This document shows positions 37,291-63,840 of a stretch of DNA of 64,000 nt, in pieces. Position 1 is the stretch's first letter, and every line of letters begins with the position of its first letter. Source of the stretch: Atherinomorus stipes (lineage: Eukaryota; Chordata; Actinopteri; Atheriniformes; Atherinidae); assembly GCA_023101725.1 (NCBI GenBank), contig JALJCO010001220.1, positions 62,001 through 126,000 on the forward strand, written 5' to 3'. Below the pieces are notes generated by a model. The model was not told the DNA's origin and did not search any database. It worked only from the letters and a program-made list of their open reading frames with translations. Position numbers and translations under genes: made by a program.

Positions 37291-38630
37291 GCTTGCAGCA
37301 GATGGAGCAAAATAAATAAAAACAGAGGGAGCAAAAAAACATTAAAAAAAAAAATAAATGTCAGTTATCAACTGCTCCAACAAAAGCTACATTTATAAAA
37401 ATTGTTTGCAGAATAATCAATATTTCTTTGTTTTCATCACAGTGAATAAAGGTGGTTTGTATCTCCTTGAGTTCTCAAATTTAAAGCAAGACAAATGCTA
37501 TCACCCAAATAGGTGGTGAGAGGACGCTATGAATGCTTAATTATGATCAAGAACATGGTAGTGTTAAAATAATTAAGCAACATCACATGCTGCGTCCACT
37601 TACACTTGAACATCTGAGGTTTACTCAGGTAAAGATCATTTTACATTTAAAATTTGCTAGAATTTTAATATCTGCTCATGTGATGGGGCCTTATGGGAGA
37701 GTCAGATTTTAGGGGTGACCTGTGCTTCCCAGGCCAACCTTCTGGCCTTGGACTAGAATGTTTTGGTGCTTGATATTTATTCAGTTGTTAACATTCAAAA
37801 ATGTGTTCTAGTTTATATGTTCTTTCTTTAAGATCAAAAGCATACTAAATTGGACTTTTTCTTATTTTGGGTCCAATATACACAGACTCATAGATCTGTA
37901 GGAAACCACAAAGTGGTGCCCCAAGTCTGATTCTCTATGCATCGTAGGAACCAAAGTTTCCAGAAAGTGTGGCTTTACAATTGTAATATGAAATGAGTGA
38001 TTTTTAAAAAAAATTGCATTTCATGCCCCACATTGGCCTTTTTCATTTCATAACTGGCACACTGTAAAGGTTTTCTCTTTCACAAAGATACATGAAAGAG
38101 CCAGTTGCACCATCTGCAAGTAACTGACTTACTGCTGAACTTTTTCCTCTAAAAAGTTATAGGGTTACCATTTTAGTAATTGCCTGCAGCTGAACTATTA
38201 AAAAATTTCTATTTGAAAATATGTTCACACTCTTACCCCCTTAAAATGACACGATTTTTCCCAAAATATATGGCCAACAGCAAGACTTATTTAAAATAAC
38301 TAGACTTTATTGGCAATTGTTGTTACTCCTAATGCTGGCATCAAAGCAAGCCTCCTCCTAGATGATGATGTTGCGGTTAACATTACTGTCAAGACATTTT
38401 TCCAAAAAATTGTTGAAGACAAAGAATTATTTTGGCAAAGATTCAACTAGGATTTTCCATCAGAGACCCTAACCCATGCCTCACCAAGTCGTGATAAAGT
38501 CAACAAGCTCTGCACACATTTACAGTTTGTAGAGATGGGTTTTCTGGACATCTGATGGGTGTCCAAGATTTGGGCCTACAGTCTCCAGCCCCATCAAACT
38601 CCCATGGGCCACTTGTTTTTTATTTTGTTT
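37291..38630. other. Intergenic sequence between fez2 and the wdr26 3' end
   Basis: A/T-rich, no open frame of substance and no recognised repeat. It separates the fez2 promoter from the presumed wdr26 poly(A) site by about 1.4 kb. Confidence 0.5.
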
Positions 38631-38634
38631 TGTT

Positions 38635-41600
38635 TTTTTCAAAACCCTGAATGCTTTATTGAAAATATGCATACATAACACTTTTCCTACACAACAATAC
38701 AAAACAGTACAATCACTTTTGTAAATAAGACATTGAACGCAAACCCACACATCATCCCTTCCCACCCTAGCCCAAGAGACTTAGAGATGCTACAGTAAGC
38801 CCTTAGTATTCCCCACCCAGTCCCTACCTGCCACCACCATCACCTTAGAGAAATAAGACATAGTTAAATCAGAAACAACATCCTTGGTAAACTCAGAAGA
38901 ATAGAGAAGACACCAGGTTGCATACAGACATAGCATTTGCCACCAGCAAGTGAGTGATGAGTATTTACTGAAATGCTTTTCTGGGTTCTTAGTGTGCATG
39001 AATTTGCCTCAAGTCTTCTAAAATGATGTATGGCATGAAAGAGGAGTCCCATTCTGTGGTCTAGGAGTTGAGAAAGAGGTTTCCATAGTGTGAATATCCA
39101 ACCATGACGTACATAACCTACAGAAAACACCACAGTGTGGCTTTTGATTTGGCTTTGATACGGGTCAGAAAAGTAGCAATTGCCAACCTACAATGGCACA
39201 CCAAGCGGGAGATATCAGTTAATTACACAGACATGCAATTAAGTAGATTTTCACATGAAGGAAACTCTTTTTAAAGGCGAGGGGTGGATAGTTCGAACCT
39301 GATTTGATTGTAGGTAACACACTTCCAAAGACTCTTCCCAATCCTACTGGCATGGGTGTTACTGTGCATATTCGTTTGTGATAATGGTGGTAGATAAAAT
39401 GTAACTGAATACAAACAAACAAAGGATATATATAACAAAAGAAAAAACGAGGGGTTAAAATGTTTACAAAAAAAAGGGGGACTCCAAACATCTGGTTATA
39501 TTTTAATATGATCATACAGGGATAGAGATCAACCAAAAATGATATAATGTGAACAAAAATTTAAAGTAACAAAAAGTTCAATAAAAACAGACAGAAAAGC
39601 AATGTTTTTAAACATTTTACTGTATATCAGTCTGTAGCAAATTGTCATTACATACCCTGAAAAAGGGAGGAAGAAAGCTCTGAATGGTGTAAAGACCACT
39701 GAATAACTTGGCTGGAAAGCAAAGGGGGAGTTAATGCTGAATTCTCTCAAAGCTCCGAGAGTGGTAGTCTCGAGATGAGGCGGCTATGTCTTCAATGTGA
39801 GGCTGAGTTTCATAATGTCTAGAAGGTAGGTCACTTCCTTTGGGTGCATAGAGGCATAGTAAGGGCTCAATTCCTTTAGCAATCTCCTGTTAAGTTTGAA
39901 ATCATTGCCAATGTGACCATTAAAGTCATTACGAACGATGGCAAAATGTGGCAACCATAAGGTTATGAAGCTGATGGTTTTATGCCACTGCTGTATGTGC
40001 AAGAGAGCAGAAAGACCACTCAAAGTGCAGTGAAGGTGTCGTACATACTGAGGGTTTATGTGCAACTGCATGAGAAGGAAGGCAGTTTGTGTGTGTTTTC
40101 AGGATTGCGACAACACTCCCTAACTGTGCGCTCAGAGCATGGTTCTAGATATTGGTGCCTCTTCTCTGTAGGGCCGTACTGACAACTTGTCCACTAATTA
40201 CAATCATCAACTTCTTTTAATGAAATGACCCTTTGCTAATGACACAACACTTTACAGCCCCTCTCCCTCCCCCCATTTGAAACATACCTCACTCAGATTG
40301 CTTTTTAACATTTCCTTTTCTTTGCCCAACAAATTTGCTGTCAAAAACTCAGTGCCATTTCAAATGCCATTAAGGTTAAGGACAAAAAAAACAATGTAAA
40401 AATTAAAGCCCCGGATTAAAAAAAAAAAACTTCTACAAAATGGCTCTCAAGTATTCATTGTTCCACAGATAGAGGTCCCTATGGGGCTTTGGATAACTCA
40501 GAAATGGTTTAAAATCTTCTTTACAATTTTATTATGGGAACAGTAGCATACGGGGTGGGCGGGAAATCTTCTGCTGGTGTGGATTGAACACACATTACAA
40601 AAACGCGCCAATTAAATCTGCACCCAATAACGGCAACTTTCACTATTGCGTGCATGGATAATCGCTCTCAGTCACTCACAACCACTCACACACACACTCA
40701 CGCACGGAGGAGGGACAGCAGTTCAAATTGCACTCAAACTCTCTCACATCTGAAAGTATATTTTTGAGAAAGGTCGTGAATATGTCTTGATGGTGGAAAC
40801 AACACTTCACCAACAATGTGTGACCCCCTCACAGTTGATATGTGACTTGTGAATCACTCTGTCCTCCTCTTAGGCAGATGTAATGGAGTTGTGCGGCAGC
40901 TAGCTCAACAGAGGTTGCTGAGGAGGGGGAGGGAGGGGGCTGTCACTTGGAAATATTACAGCAGCTGTCCTTGTTAGAAGTTAAATTAAGGAATAAAAAG
41001 TTTTGTTTTTTCCCTAATGTCAAGAAACAGAAAGCAGAATCTTCACGCTAAAGCTTTCCATGGGCACTACTCGAGCTAAGATTCACCTCTTAAATGAGAA
41101 TAAACGCTATGACTATAATAAAAAATTGAAACATTTAGCATAGCCTTTTTTTCTGTTCTTTGTCAGCTGGTCGGTCAATGTTTTCACGGTGGATTTTCAG
41201 CCTTTGTCCAAATGGGCAGTTGATGAATATAGCAAGAAAGAGGGGTAAAGTTAAACATACAAACAGAAGAGTTGCTAAATCCCCCCCTATGCATCATCCT
41301 CCCCCAACAAGACCCCACCCATGTCCATGGAGACATTAGACCGATAACGTGAGAGACGAACAGGCAGACAGATGTAGTCCAATGAGACGGCTGGTCTGCG
41401 CTGTCTGTCTGGAGGCATCACGGGGACTTTATGTGCTCCAAGCTCAAGGTGGAAGTGGGTTTCCGGGGAAACTTGCAAGGACCTGGCATCGCTGGTGACC
41501 ATGCAGCGAAATGGGAGGAGGAAGGGTTGGTTGGAAGAGAAATAGCCATTGCAGCCCACCAATGAAAAATCCCGTTGGGCTCTGACTGGTATTCCAGGCC

Positions 41601-41861
41601 TCGGGGGTTGGGATCAGATTTTTGGATGAGGACTTGCATTTCCAAGGTGCCCATCATCACATCCACCACTTGTCTAGGCCAGTCAGGAGTCTAATTTTTC
41701 TCACTTTTGTTTTCTCTTTTGTGTTGGTGGCAATAGTTTCTCGTTATTCTTTACTTTCTTTCTGGTGGTGTTCAATTTTGTCTGCACATTAACATTTTGT
41801 TTCATTGTGGGATTGTTGGATTGTTGTCAGAGAAAGAAATCATCTGCTCTGTAGGTCACCA
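38635..41861 (-). other. wdr26: Long wdr26 3' UTR with poly(A) signal
   Basis: About 3.2 kb downstream of the wdr26 stop codon contain no coding exon. On the minus strand an AATAAA at 38660-38655 (CAATAAAGC) lies just before an A-rich stretch, a likely poly(A) site. Mammalian WDR26 also has a very long 3' UTR. The open frames at 39219-39536 and 39784-40071 look like chance. Confidence 0.55.
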
Positions 41862-55678
<13,817 letters not shown>

Positions 55679-56095
55679 GCTGCTGCTGAGGTTATTGACA
55701 ACACTTCGGTTAAAGTGGATGGCCGAGGTGGTTTGAGAGTGTGTAGCAAGTCCTAGGACAACTCCAGAAAGGCCTGTTACAACTGCTGAAGCCCCGGGCT
55801 CTCCTGCTCCCTCCGCCGCCGAGGCTCGGTGCTTCTTCCGCGGGGGCGGCGACGCTCCGCCGGTGTCCGAGTCGGAGGAGGAGGAAGCGGAGGCCAGAGT
55901 TTCCTCACCGAGAGCGGCCGTGGTTAGAAGCCGGCGGAGCTCCGGGTGGGAAATGAAGGTTAAGCTTCCAGATTTGAGGCCTCGTTGTCGGGCTTAGAGC
56001 GTACTGTCAGTTGGTCCGTTTTGTTGATGTTTCTCTCAAAACAGCTGCAACTCTAATGGAGTCCTGTCGATGTGACGTAACCGGAAATTCCTACA
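55679..56095 (-). promoter_or_regulatory. wdr26: wdr26 5' UTR and CpG-type promoter
   Basis: Upstream of the wdr26 ATG on the minus strand the DNA is strongly CpG-rich (55790-55940). At 56073-56086 a CRE-like TGACGTAA directly abuts an ETS core (CCGGAA), a pairing frequent at housekeeping promoters. No TATA box. The start site is inferred to lie near 56.0 kb. Confidence 0.55.
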
Positions 56096-56099
56096 CTAC

Positions 56100-57900
56100 C
56101 AGGCTTCCGGGTAGAATTATAATCCATGGGTGGTGCATGGGAACCTCGTTAGCATAATAAATATCTGACAATAATAAGTTCTCCAATAAAAATAATAATG
56201 AGAATGAGAATAAAAAGTTTAAATGTCATTGGAGTTTTGAATTTTCACATAATAATAATTTAGTTTAAAATTTGCATAACCAGTCAGTCCCCATAGGACA
56301 TTGCACAGTCAGCTTTGCTAGAGTAATCCATGAAAACTATTGTAAATGTAGATTATAGAGTAATGGAATTAGCGTTTCAATATCTGAGAACTGAAAGGTT
56401 ATTATGTTTCAATTAGAATATTTTCTTTTTGTACTAGGGCCAATAAATCGCATTAAAATAACTCCAAAACAAAAACAAAAGTCATTCTACCATATCTTGC
56501 ATCTTAAGCTGATTAGGTGTTACTCAGCCAGTAAAAAGGTAGGATAGAGGATGAGTTATTTCTTAATTAAAAAAAGAGAGGGGGGGGGGGGGGGGGAGAA
56601 AGAGTAATGATTTTACTGCACATTGTAAGAGATAATAGTTCGTAGTATTTAGAACAGAAAAATGTATGAAAATGTCATATAAAGCTTTAACATTTGTATA
56701 AATGCATACACTGGCAACAACCCTGAAAAAAGATGCTTAGATTTGGACTTTTTCTTTTTTTTTTTTTTTTTTTTTGCCCCCTCAAATCGTGGTTGGCATC
56801 CTCCACAGTAAAAAATAATAGAGCTATTCTTCATGTTATTAGTTTACAGTTCTAAGTCCAAGATCTGTAATGGAATGAGGGTCATAGGTGTAAATTGCAA
56901 CAGTTGGAATAACATGGCAGTAAAAAAATAAATAAATAAAAAAATTGACAGGTCCATTCACATTTATTATGCTAAACAGGCTTTGTTGCAGGATGTAGCA
57001 AAGGTGACCCTGAGTTGTTAACCCACTGAAAGCCTGTATTAAATAATAGTAGGAGAACAGTTTACTTTCAAAACTCTAAGATTGGTCTGTACAGTTTCCG
57101 TGACTTTATAATTTGCTGGTCAAAAAAAGGATGGTGGATGCAGCTGGCGAGCACACCTGTATCTCAACATTTTTAAAACATGAATTTGGCATCAAATTTG
57201 AAATTTGAGTATAGATTAGCAGTTAATCTTTTTTAGCATTTGGCATGAAATTTGTGGTGATTGCTAATCACTGTGGAACAGTATTTAAAACAAAATTGTC
57301 CAATGAAATGATCAGTATAAACCTAAGTATATTGATTTGACTTTAAACACTAAACAATAAAGGGCATTCTATGTACATCAATCCCAGCCCAATTCTGCAT
57401 AAACCTTACAGGAATCCCTGCTGACTGAGATTGACTGAGTGTGAATGAATCAATCACTGGCTGATTAGACATACACAAAACAAGGACTTGTAAGAAACAT
57501 CCATTGTGTTAATAATTTGATTAGTGACCGCAGATAAAACAAAATTAGGACCCAGATTAATGCAGTTAATCAGTTAAAGATAGTCACCTTTTTGCAAGTG
57601 GAAAATGTCCAACGCCATTCATTCACGGACTTTCTAAATGTGACAGTGTGGGGTCCTGTCACTAGTCTCCGATACATTATGCGCCCTGGCTACTTGGCCA
57701 CAGGAATATCCCTTTGGCTGAATGGTCAGCGTGCATTACTCTCACCTGGGAGTGTGGGGATCAAATCCCACCTGGGCCCTCCATTCCGTACCTTTCCATA
57801 TAAACATTAGCCTTTAATTCCTGCACTGCATTCAACAAGTAATCAAGTCAACTGAGACTATATTTAAATCATGCAAAACGAAATCTCATATTATGGTGGA
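56100..57900. other. Intergenic sequence between wdr26 and adcy3
   Basis: A/T-rich spacer with a G-run of 17 (about 56580-56596), a T-run (about 56757-56775) and a tRNA-like SINE head at 57713-57776. No gene recognised. Confidence 0.6.
57713..57776 (+). mobile_element. tRNA-like SINE head fragment
   Basis: TTGGCTGAATGGTCAGCG resembles box A and the D arm, and GTGGGGATCAAATCCCACC forms a perfect T-arm-like hairpin with box B. A full tRNA acceptor stem and anticodon arm do not fold, so this is read as a tRNA-derived SINE fragment, not a tRNA gene. Confidence 0.45.
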
Positions 57901-57907
57901 AACATGT

Positions 57908-58751
57908 TTTATTATCACAGTATAAACACAGTGTGATAAGTCTACATTATTTTTGCAAACCTGAGCTCAAGGATAACAAAAAAGCTTAAAATATACATAC
58001 ACAGACAAATGAAACATAAGCATGTCAGTCCCGCTTTGCAAGGTTTATAAGTATCTACATTTCTCCAGATAACCTTCAGAGCTTGTTGAGATCTTGGTAC
58101 GATGATGCCACACCTTTTAATAGCAAAGATAACACTGTGTCTGAAGATGACACATTCCACTGTTGCTCCAAGCTGAAATAATCTTTAATCAGGAACCATT
58201 CATTCTAATTTAATGCAGCTGAATGTGTGATAACTGTGGGAGTTTGTTTTGCCCTTTTCTTGCAACATAATCAGCATTTTGAAATGATTTAAGTTATAAA
58301 AATTACTACAAAGACATTAAGTATTTCTTTTGAATGCATTACTTATCTGTTGGCACAGTTCCAAAGAAGTTTTCAAGTTTTCTTGTTTACAAGTATCTAA
58401 AAAACAAAAAAACAAACAAACAAACAAAAAAACAACTTACTGGTTTCAGTGGGGTGTGCTTGTACAAATCTATTAAGTTTGACATGATTACATATTTGAA
58501 AAAACTCTGAGAAATATTCCTATAATATATACAAATTGACAAAATATTTTTTTTGTTCTCTATTGTTATGTCAGGGTTCCAATGGTCTTGATAGATGTGT
58601 AACAGTTTTTTGATGAGTTGCCCTACTTTTCAAATTTGCAGTCGAGTCTGTGAGAAAACAACTTGAAAAATGAGCTATACATGAGAGAATTCAGGTTTTC
58701 TTCTTCATGGGTATATCCAGGTATTGTTAACATTTTATCAAATGAAAATCT
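57908..58751 (-). other. adcy3: adcy3 3' UTR with candidate poly(A) signal
   Basis: Minus-strand sequence after the adcy3 stop. AATAAA on that strand at 57913-57908 (GATAATAAAACATG) is a plausible polyadenylation signal giving a UTR of about 0.85 kb. Confidence 0.5.
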
Positions 58752-61700
58752 TTATGAAATGTCTTCAACTTGGTGTGGAAGAGCAGTGGTCACTGGACCG
58801 GTGTTGCAGCTGGACTTGTCTTTCCCTTTCATGAAGAAGGTAAGAAGCTCTCCTTTCCCTTTGACAAATATGGGCCCTCTTTGGATAAAGCGAAAGCCAT
58901 ACTCTTTCAGGATGTCATAGCAGTCCTCCACCACCTGAGGGCAAAGCAGGACAAAACATTAAAAGAAGAGGGATAGGCTCCAGCTCCACTGCGACCCTCC
59001 CCTGGAATAAGCAGGTATAGAAAATGGACGGATGGATGACATGATGGGTCAGTGAATTGTTTGTATCTCTCTGCTACCTGGATATTTCCCATCACTCCAG
59101 TCGACTCCATTCTGCTGGCCACATTGACTGTGTTGCCCCAGATGTCATAGTGAGGTTTACGAGCTCCAATCACTCCAGCAAGAACTGCTCCTTTATTCAT
59201 TCCTAAATAGAGAAATAAGCCAACATAAGCACAGAGATATACAGCAGAGGTATATACATGTAGGTAAGCACTCACCAATGCGTAGCATGAAGTTGTTGAA
59301 GGACTGTTTGTTGAGGTTGTCAAGGGTGACTTTCATGGCCAAAGCGAAGTCTGCTAGATCAGAAAGGTGCTGCCAGCGCTCTGTCAGTGCCTGGTCTTCT
59401 GGCTGTGGATAAAAGTTTCCAACTTTTACCAATTTGAATGTTTAGATTAAACAATAGAGCATATTGTTACAGATGCCATCACAGGATCACACCTTACGGT
59501 TGCTGTATCCATTGGTGTTACTCTCTGGGGTGAGTCCTGAGGCAGCCATGTAGGTGCTTCCTATTGTCTTGATCTTTGTGATGCAACGAAATTCTTCTCT
59601 GTCTAATAACTAGTGGGGGAAATAGACACTAGTTACTCCCAGTTGTGGGTCAATAAAAAAATATGTGGGTCATTCCTATTGTAATGTAAAAAAGACTTGT
59701 GCTATCATCTGTGGACATGTACAGTCTGCAGCAAGAACCCACGCTGTCAAAGTCTGAGATGATCTCATTTAGAATCCTGAGACACTCAATGCCTCCATTG
59801 TTGATGCTCTCTTCAGTATAGAAATCAGAAAAGTTGGGAATGGAAGCAAACATCACACCAATTTCATCATACGACTGGCTGTACAGCTCCTGTAAATGGC
59901 AAATTGCAAGTTTACAGATTTGTTGATTCCATTGAAGAATACAGTATTTTTGATTTCATATATGTAAATATGCAACAAACCACAAGATGACACTGTTGTT
60001 CACAAAGAAGGAAAGAGCTGAATTGATTGCATAATGCTGCAGGGTATTCCTTCTCCTCTCTCTTGACATTCCTCACATGTTTTTACCTTCTTGAAAATCC
60101 AAACAACACTAAACGTAAGGTAAAATCATGATTACCTCATCTCTCTTCTTCGTGCCCAGGAAGTGTTTGGCCACATGCTCTGGCAGCATGTTGGTAACCA
60201 GCGCCTCATTCCAGCGTCTCATCTCTGAAACCCTCTCCTTCTGGTCATGCACTCCTATCTTCCACAGAAACAGCTTCCTGGATTGACGTTCCAACTACAC
60301 ATACACAAGTTTGATAATTCAGCAGTGGGGGGTCTTGACAGAAAAATATAACACTTTGTACTGTTGAGGTTCTCATGACAGTAGCTGGCTGTGAGTCGTG
60401 ACATTATGTAAGAGCATAGTAACTCACGTGGCGAGCAAAGAAGTAAAAGCTAATCATCATGACAATAATCATCATGGTCATGAGGTACTTGGATGGCACC
60501 ATGGAAGTTCTGGAGACACAAGAAGTGAAACAACATCAGAGGCAACACATGCAGACCTGCCTGCACATTCGCAAACAAAGAGTGACAATAACGGCATGAA
60601 ATGATCTGTGTAACTATTCAACCTTACTAATTTCTCACCTGTAGGAAGCAAACTGTATGTAGTCATACAGATCATATATGTCCCGCCAACTGTAGATGTT
60701 AACGGCTCCAGTTGCTGTGACGACCAGCACCATGAGGCCCAGTTTAATCAAGTGGCTGACTTGCACCAACATAGCGGTTGCAATAAGTGACATCACAGCC
60801 ATAAAGCTGTAATATTTTGGATTCTCTGCACAGCCTCGGTCACCAAGAGACTCCAGCATGGGGCCAAGGGTACCATTGAAGACGCGTAGTGATGATGGTG
60901 CACAGCTTAACTGCAAAAAACCAAAATGTTGTTACAAGTTGATTATTTTTTTAATTTTTTTGAAAAAAGTGGGGCTGTTTCTTCTACATGACAGCCAAGA
61001 CAGTGAAATAAATGTTCACTTAAGCATCCTTTATTCACATCGGACTTAAAAGGCAGCAGAGTGTGTAGCAGGTTGCCCCTGTGGGGCCGTGACAAACGAG
61101 CCAGCCGGCAGCTAGACAGACAACTAATGGACTCCACTGGGAGCATGTAGTCAGACACATACTGTAAAAGCCAGTGATTAATGAGCAGGAAGTGGAAACA
61201 TACTAATGTAAGGCCACCCACAATGTAGATGTGGATGAAATTTCAGAGACACTATGTGCATTTTCTTGTCATGACTTAAAAAAAAATGACAAGAGTCTTG
61301 GAGACTTACCATGTCAGCAATCACAGCCATGGTTAGAACAAATATGGCTGCCATAGCCCATGTGTTTCTTGCCCACCTGGTGCGATCGATCCACATTGAG
61401 AAAGAAACCAACCTCTTGGAGAACATCTGTGATAAGTAAACAGTAAACAATTAGCAATTGGAAATTTTAAAAAAGTCTATTTCTGAAGTGCTTGTAGTTT
61501 TTTTTTTTTTTTTTTCATATTCTCACCCTGGGAAAGATGGCGGCCAAGGAGCAAACGGTGAGGATTAGCAGCAACGCCTGCCCTACTGCAAGAGTAACAT
61601 AGTTCACAAACAACCTGCAACAGGAACACAATTTATAACAAATGATTTAACCCTAAAAGAACAAAAAAACAGAACAAAAAACTGATATTTAAAATAGCTG

Positions 61701-63840
61701 AATGCTAGGATTATGCTATAGGATTAAATGAGAAACATTGACTCACAGTGGGTCAATGAACACCTCCATCGCTGTGATGAAAAAGAGCACTATCATGCAG
61801 CAACAGAAAGCTGCTCCGCTTCGCTTCTCCTTCTCTGAGGAAAAGTGCTCCTCCAACTTTACATCCACAAAACGCAGTGAAACGGGGGTTGATTTGATGC
61901 TCCTTCATTCTGTAGAAAAAGCAGCATGTAAATGTAGCGCGGAAATAGCATCAATAATGGCACATGCACTAAGGGCCGATAATCCCCTGAGAGGGCATGC
62001 CTTTACAATGCTATTTTGTACTTAATCATATATTTTTTTGTAATTTCTAGGATACATTAGTTAAGATTAGCATTGAAATGTTCACAGTCATGTTTTAAAT
62101 TTGAACTTTAAAGAGATTTTCTCCCTTATCTCTTGTTTCTCTTACATTTGCTGGGACTCTCTGTCTAGCAGCTCCTGCTGCAGCCGCCTGTTGATGGCTT
62201 GTTCCTCAACCATCTTATTCCTCTGGAGGTTGTCAGCAACAAAAAGGACATTGGACATGTTTTAGATTACAAAGTATCCTTATTAAAATGACAACTAAAA
62301 AAAAACAACTTCCTGCATATCTTCACAGGACAATTTGCAAGGTTCTTCCTCCCATGGTGCATTTGATCACTTGATATGTAGATCTGTTAAAGAACACTCT
62401 GCAGGACAGCGACCTGAATGATTTCAAATGTGTGGGGAAGTTTTTTTCTTTGTAAAGATATGACAAATGCAGCATTTTGTGACAGGGTTTTGTCTGGAAA
62501 AGTTTGACAGCTACTTGAATAAGGGTGAAGTGTGGGATGCTGGGATTGGAGTGCCATCGTGTGATCATCTGACTGTTTGAATGAACTCAACTCTACTCAA
62601 CTTTATTTATAGAGCCCTTTAAAACAACCACAGTTGGAACAAAGTGCTGTACACAACAAGCAGGTAGTTAAAACATTTAGAAAGCAACAGAATAATTAAA
62701 AAAAAACAAACAAACAAAAAAAGTAAAAATAATAAAACCAAATAAAACCAGCAACTAAAACAAACCACAATACACTTAAAACAGTCTCATGCTGTGTTGA
62801 AAGCCAAAGAATAAAAATGGGTTTTAAGACGAGTTGAAGAAGAACGAATGAAGAAAAACTATCCTGAAATCAGAGTTCAGGGTTGTGCTTACAGAAGAAA
62901 ACCTTAGAGCAAGTGGGAAAAAAATATGGCATCTAAACAAACAGTCGTGTGAAGTCAACTTAACATTATCCATAAATGTACACGATAGACTATGGTAAGA
63001 CTGTTTTGTTAGGAAATTTGTGGACCATGGTGTTGTGGGAGGGCATATCTTCAAAATTTACCCATGAATTTTAAAAAGTTCAGATTTTCTGTATTTATTT
63101 CTCATAAACTTCATGATATTATTGATCAGTAGCCATCTAAATACAGAATTTCGGGAAAAATCATGTATGTTTTCAGTGAATGTTACAACCTGCAAGATTC
63201 CCTTTCATGCAGGATCAAGTTTAGTCCAGTTAATAGTGGTTTACCTCCTGTTTAGAGTTAGTCGACTGCTGTAAGGCTGTGCTCCCCTTGGTTACAGTAG
63301 TGTTGATCAGCTGGCCTGAATTTCTGTTGCTCAGTGCAACTGGCATCTGAGGGAATGAAAGTATATTCCTATAATGTATCAAATATACAGCATACTAAAA
63401 AATGATCATGCCTTGAATGTTTGTTCACAAACCACTCACATTTCCATTAAGCCCATTAGCTGGGTGTTTAGGGACGAGAACCAAGTAAGTTTCAATGCCC
63501 TTCTCCAACAGGTACTCACACCTCTCTCCACCGTTCCCCGGCTCCAGTTCAAACTCCCCATGTAGGCTGTCCTTTGTGCTCTGGGAAATGTGCACTCTTC
63601 TGCACAGCATAAAAATCCTATGAAACAAATTGCACACAAAAGTTGTGACTGATGTTTTCAGCAACAACATTGTTTTCCTACCCTGGAATTCCTCCAGATT
63701 CCATCTTGTTGGCCACAGTGACATCTGTGGACCAAACATCAAACTGCCAGCGCTTCTGTCCGAGCACTCCCCCGAGCACGGTGCCCGTGTGAACACCCAC
63801 ACGCATGTCCACCTCGGTTTTTGTCTTTTCCCGCACATAT
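58752..63840 (-). CDS. adcy3: Adenylate cyclase type 3, C-terminal two-thirds (partial)
   Basis: Fifteen exons on the minus strand: 63840-63682, 63599-63440, 63346-63245, 62222-62146, 61902-61747, 61614-61527, 61426-61310, 60910-60639, 60509-60428, 60294-60136, 59889-59743, 59609-59493, 59402-59276, 59202-59078 and 58934-58752 (TAA). About 689 residues: the end of catalytic domain C1 ([37 protein letters not shown]), a C1b linker, six membrane helices, and all of C2. C2 keeps the catalytic landmarks [20 protein letters not shown] and NTVNVASRM with the transition-state Asn and Arg, and ends [16 protein letters not shown]3 makes cAMP in olfactory and primary cilia. [15 protein letters not shown] is type-3 specific. 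Odd: the exon at 61747-61902 needs a non-obvious acceptor to stay in frame, and the second luminal loop is shorter than in mammals. The 5' exons lie beyond 64 kb. Confidence 0.93.
58972..59037 (+). repeat. 3' fragment of the 12.2-kb SINE family in an adcy3 intron
   Basis: GGATAGGCTCCAGCTCCACTG, GCGACCCTCCCCTGG and AGAAAATGGACGGATGGATG match the tail of the element at 12157-12517. Only the tail is present, as after severe 5' truncation on insertion. Confidence 0.7.
61500..61515. repeat. Poly-T run in an adcy3 intron
   Basis: About 16 T on the plus strand, about 11 bases outside the donor of the exon at 61527-61614; seen from the minus-strand gene it is an A-run just downstream of the donor. 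Confidence 0.9.
62585..62830. repeat. Interspersed repeat in an adcy3 intron
   Basis: CTCAACTTTATTTATAGAGC, followed by GGAACAAAGTGCTGTACA, an A-rich middle and AGAATAAAAATGGGTTTTAAG, is a repeat seen very widely in teleost genomes, often as the 3' part of a LINE or SINE. Family not assigned with certainty. Confidence 0.6.

Noticed and set aside
39219..40071. Two minus-strand open frames of about 100 codons downstream of wdr26
   Set aside because: Low-complexity, no family resemblance, located inside the long 3' UTR before the poly(A) signal.
57713..57776. Possible functional tRNA gene
   Set aside because: Box A and box B resemble a tRNA, but no acceptor stem or anticodon arm pairs properly; treated as a SINE head.
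61078..61170. Exon-like minus-strand frame ([17 protein letters not shown]) after a TTTTACAG acceptor in adcy3
   Set aside because: No good donor closes it in phase, and the flanking exons (61310-61426 ending ADM, 60639-60910 starting LSCAPSS) join perfectly in phase 0 without it, in line with the family DM-LSC junction.
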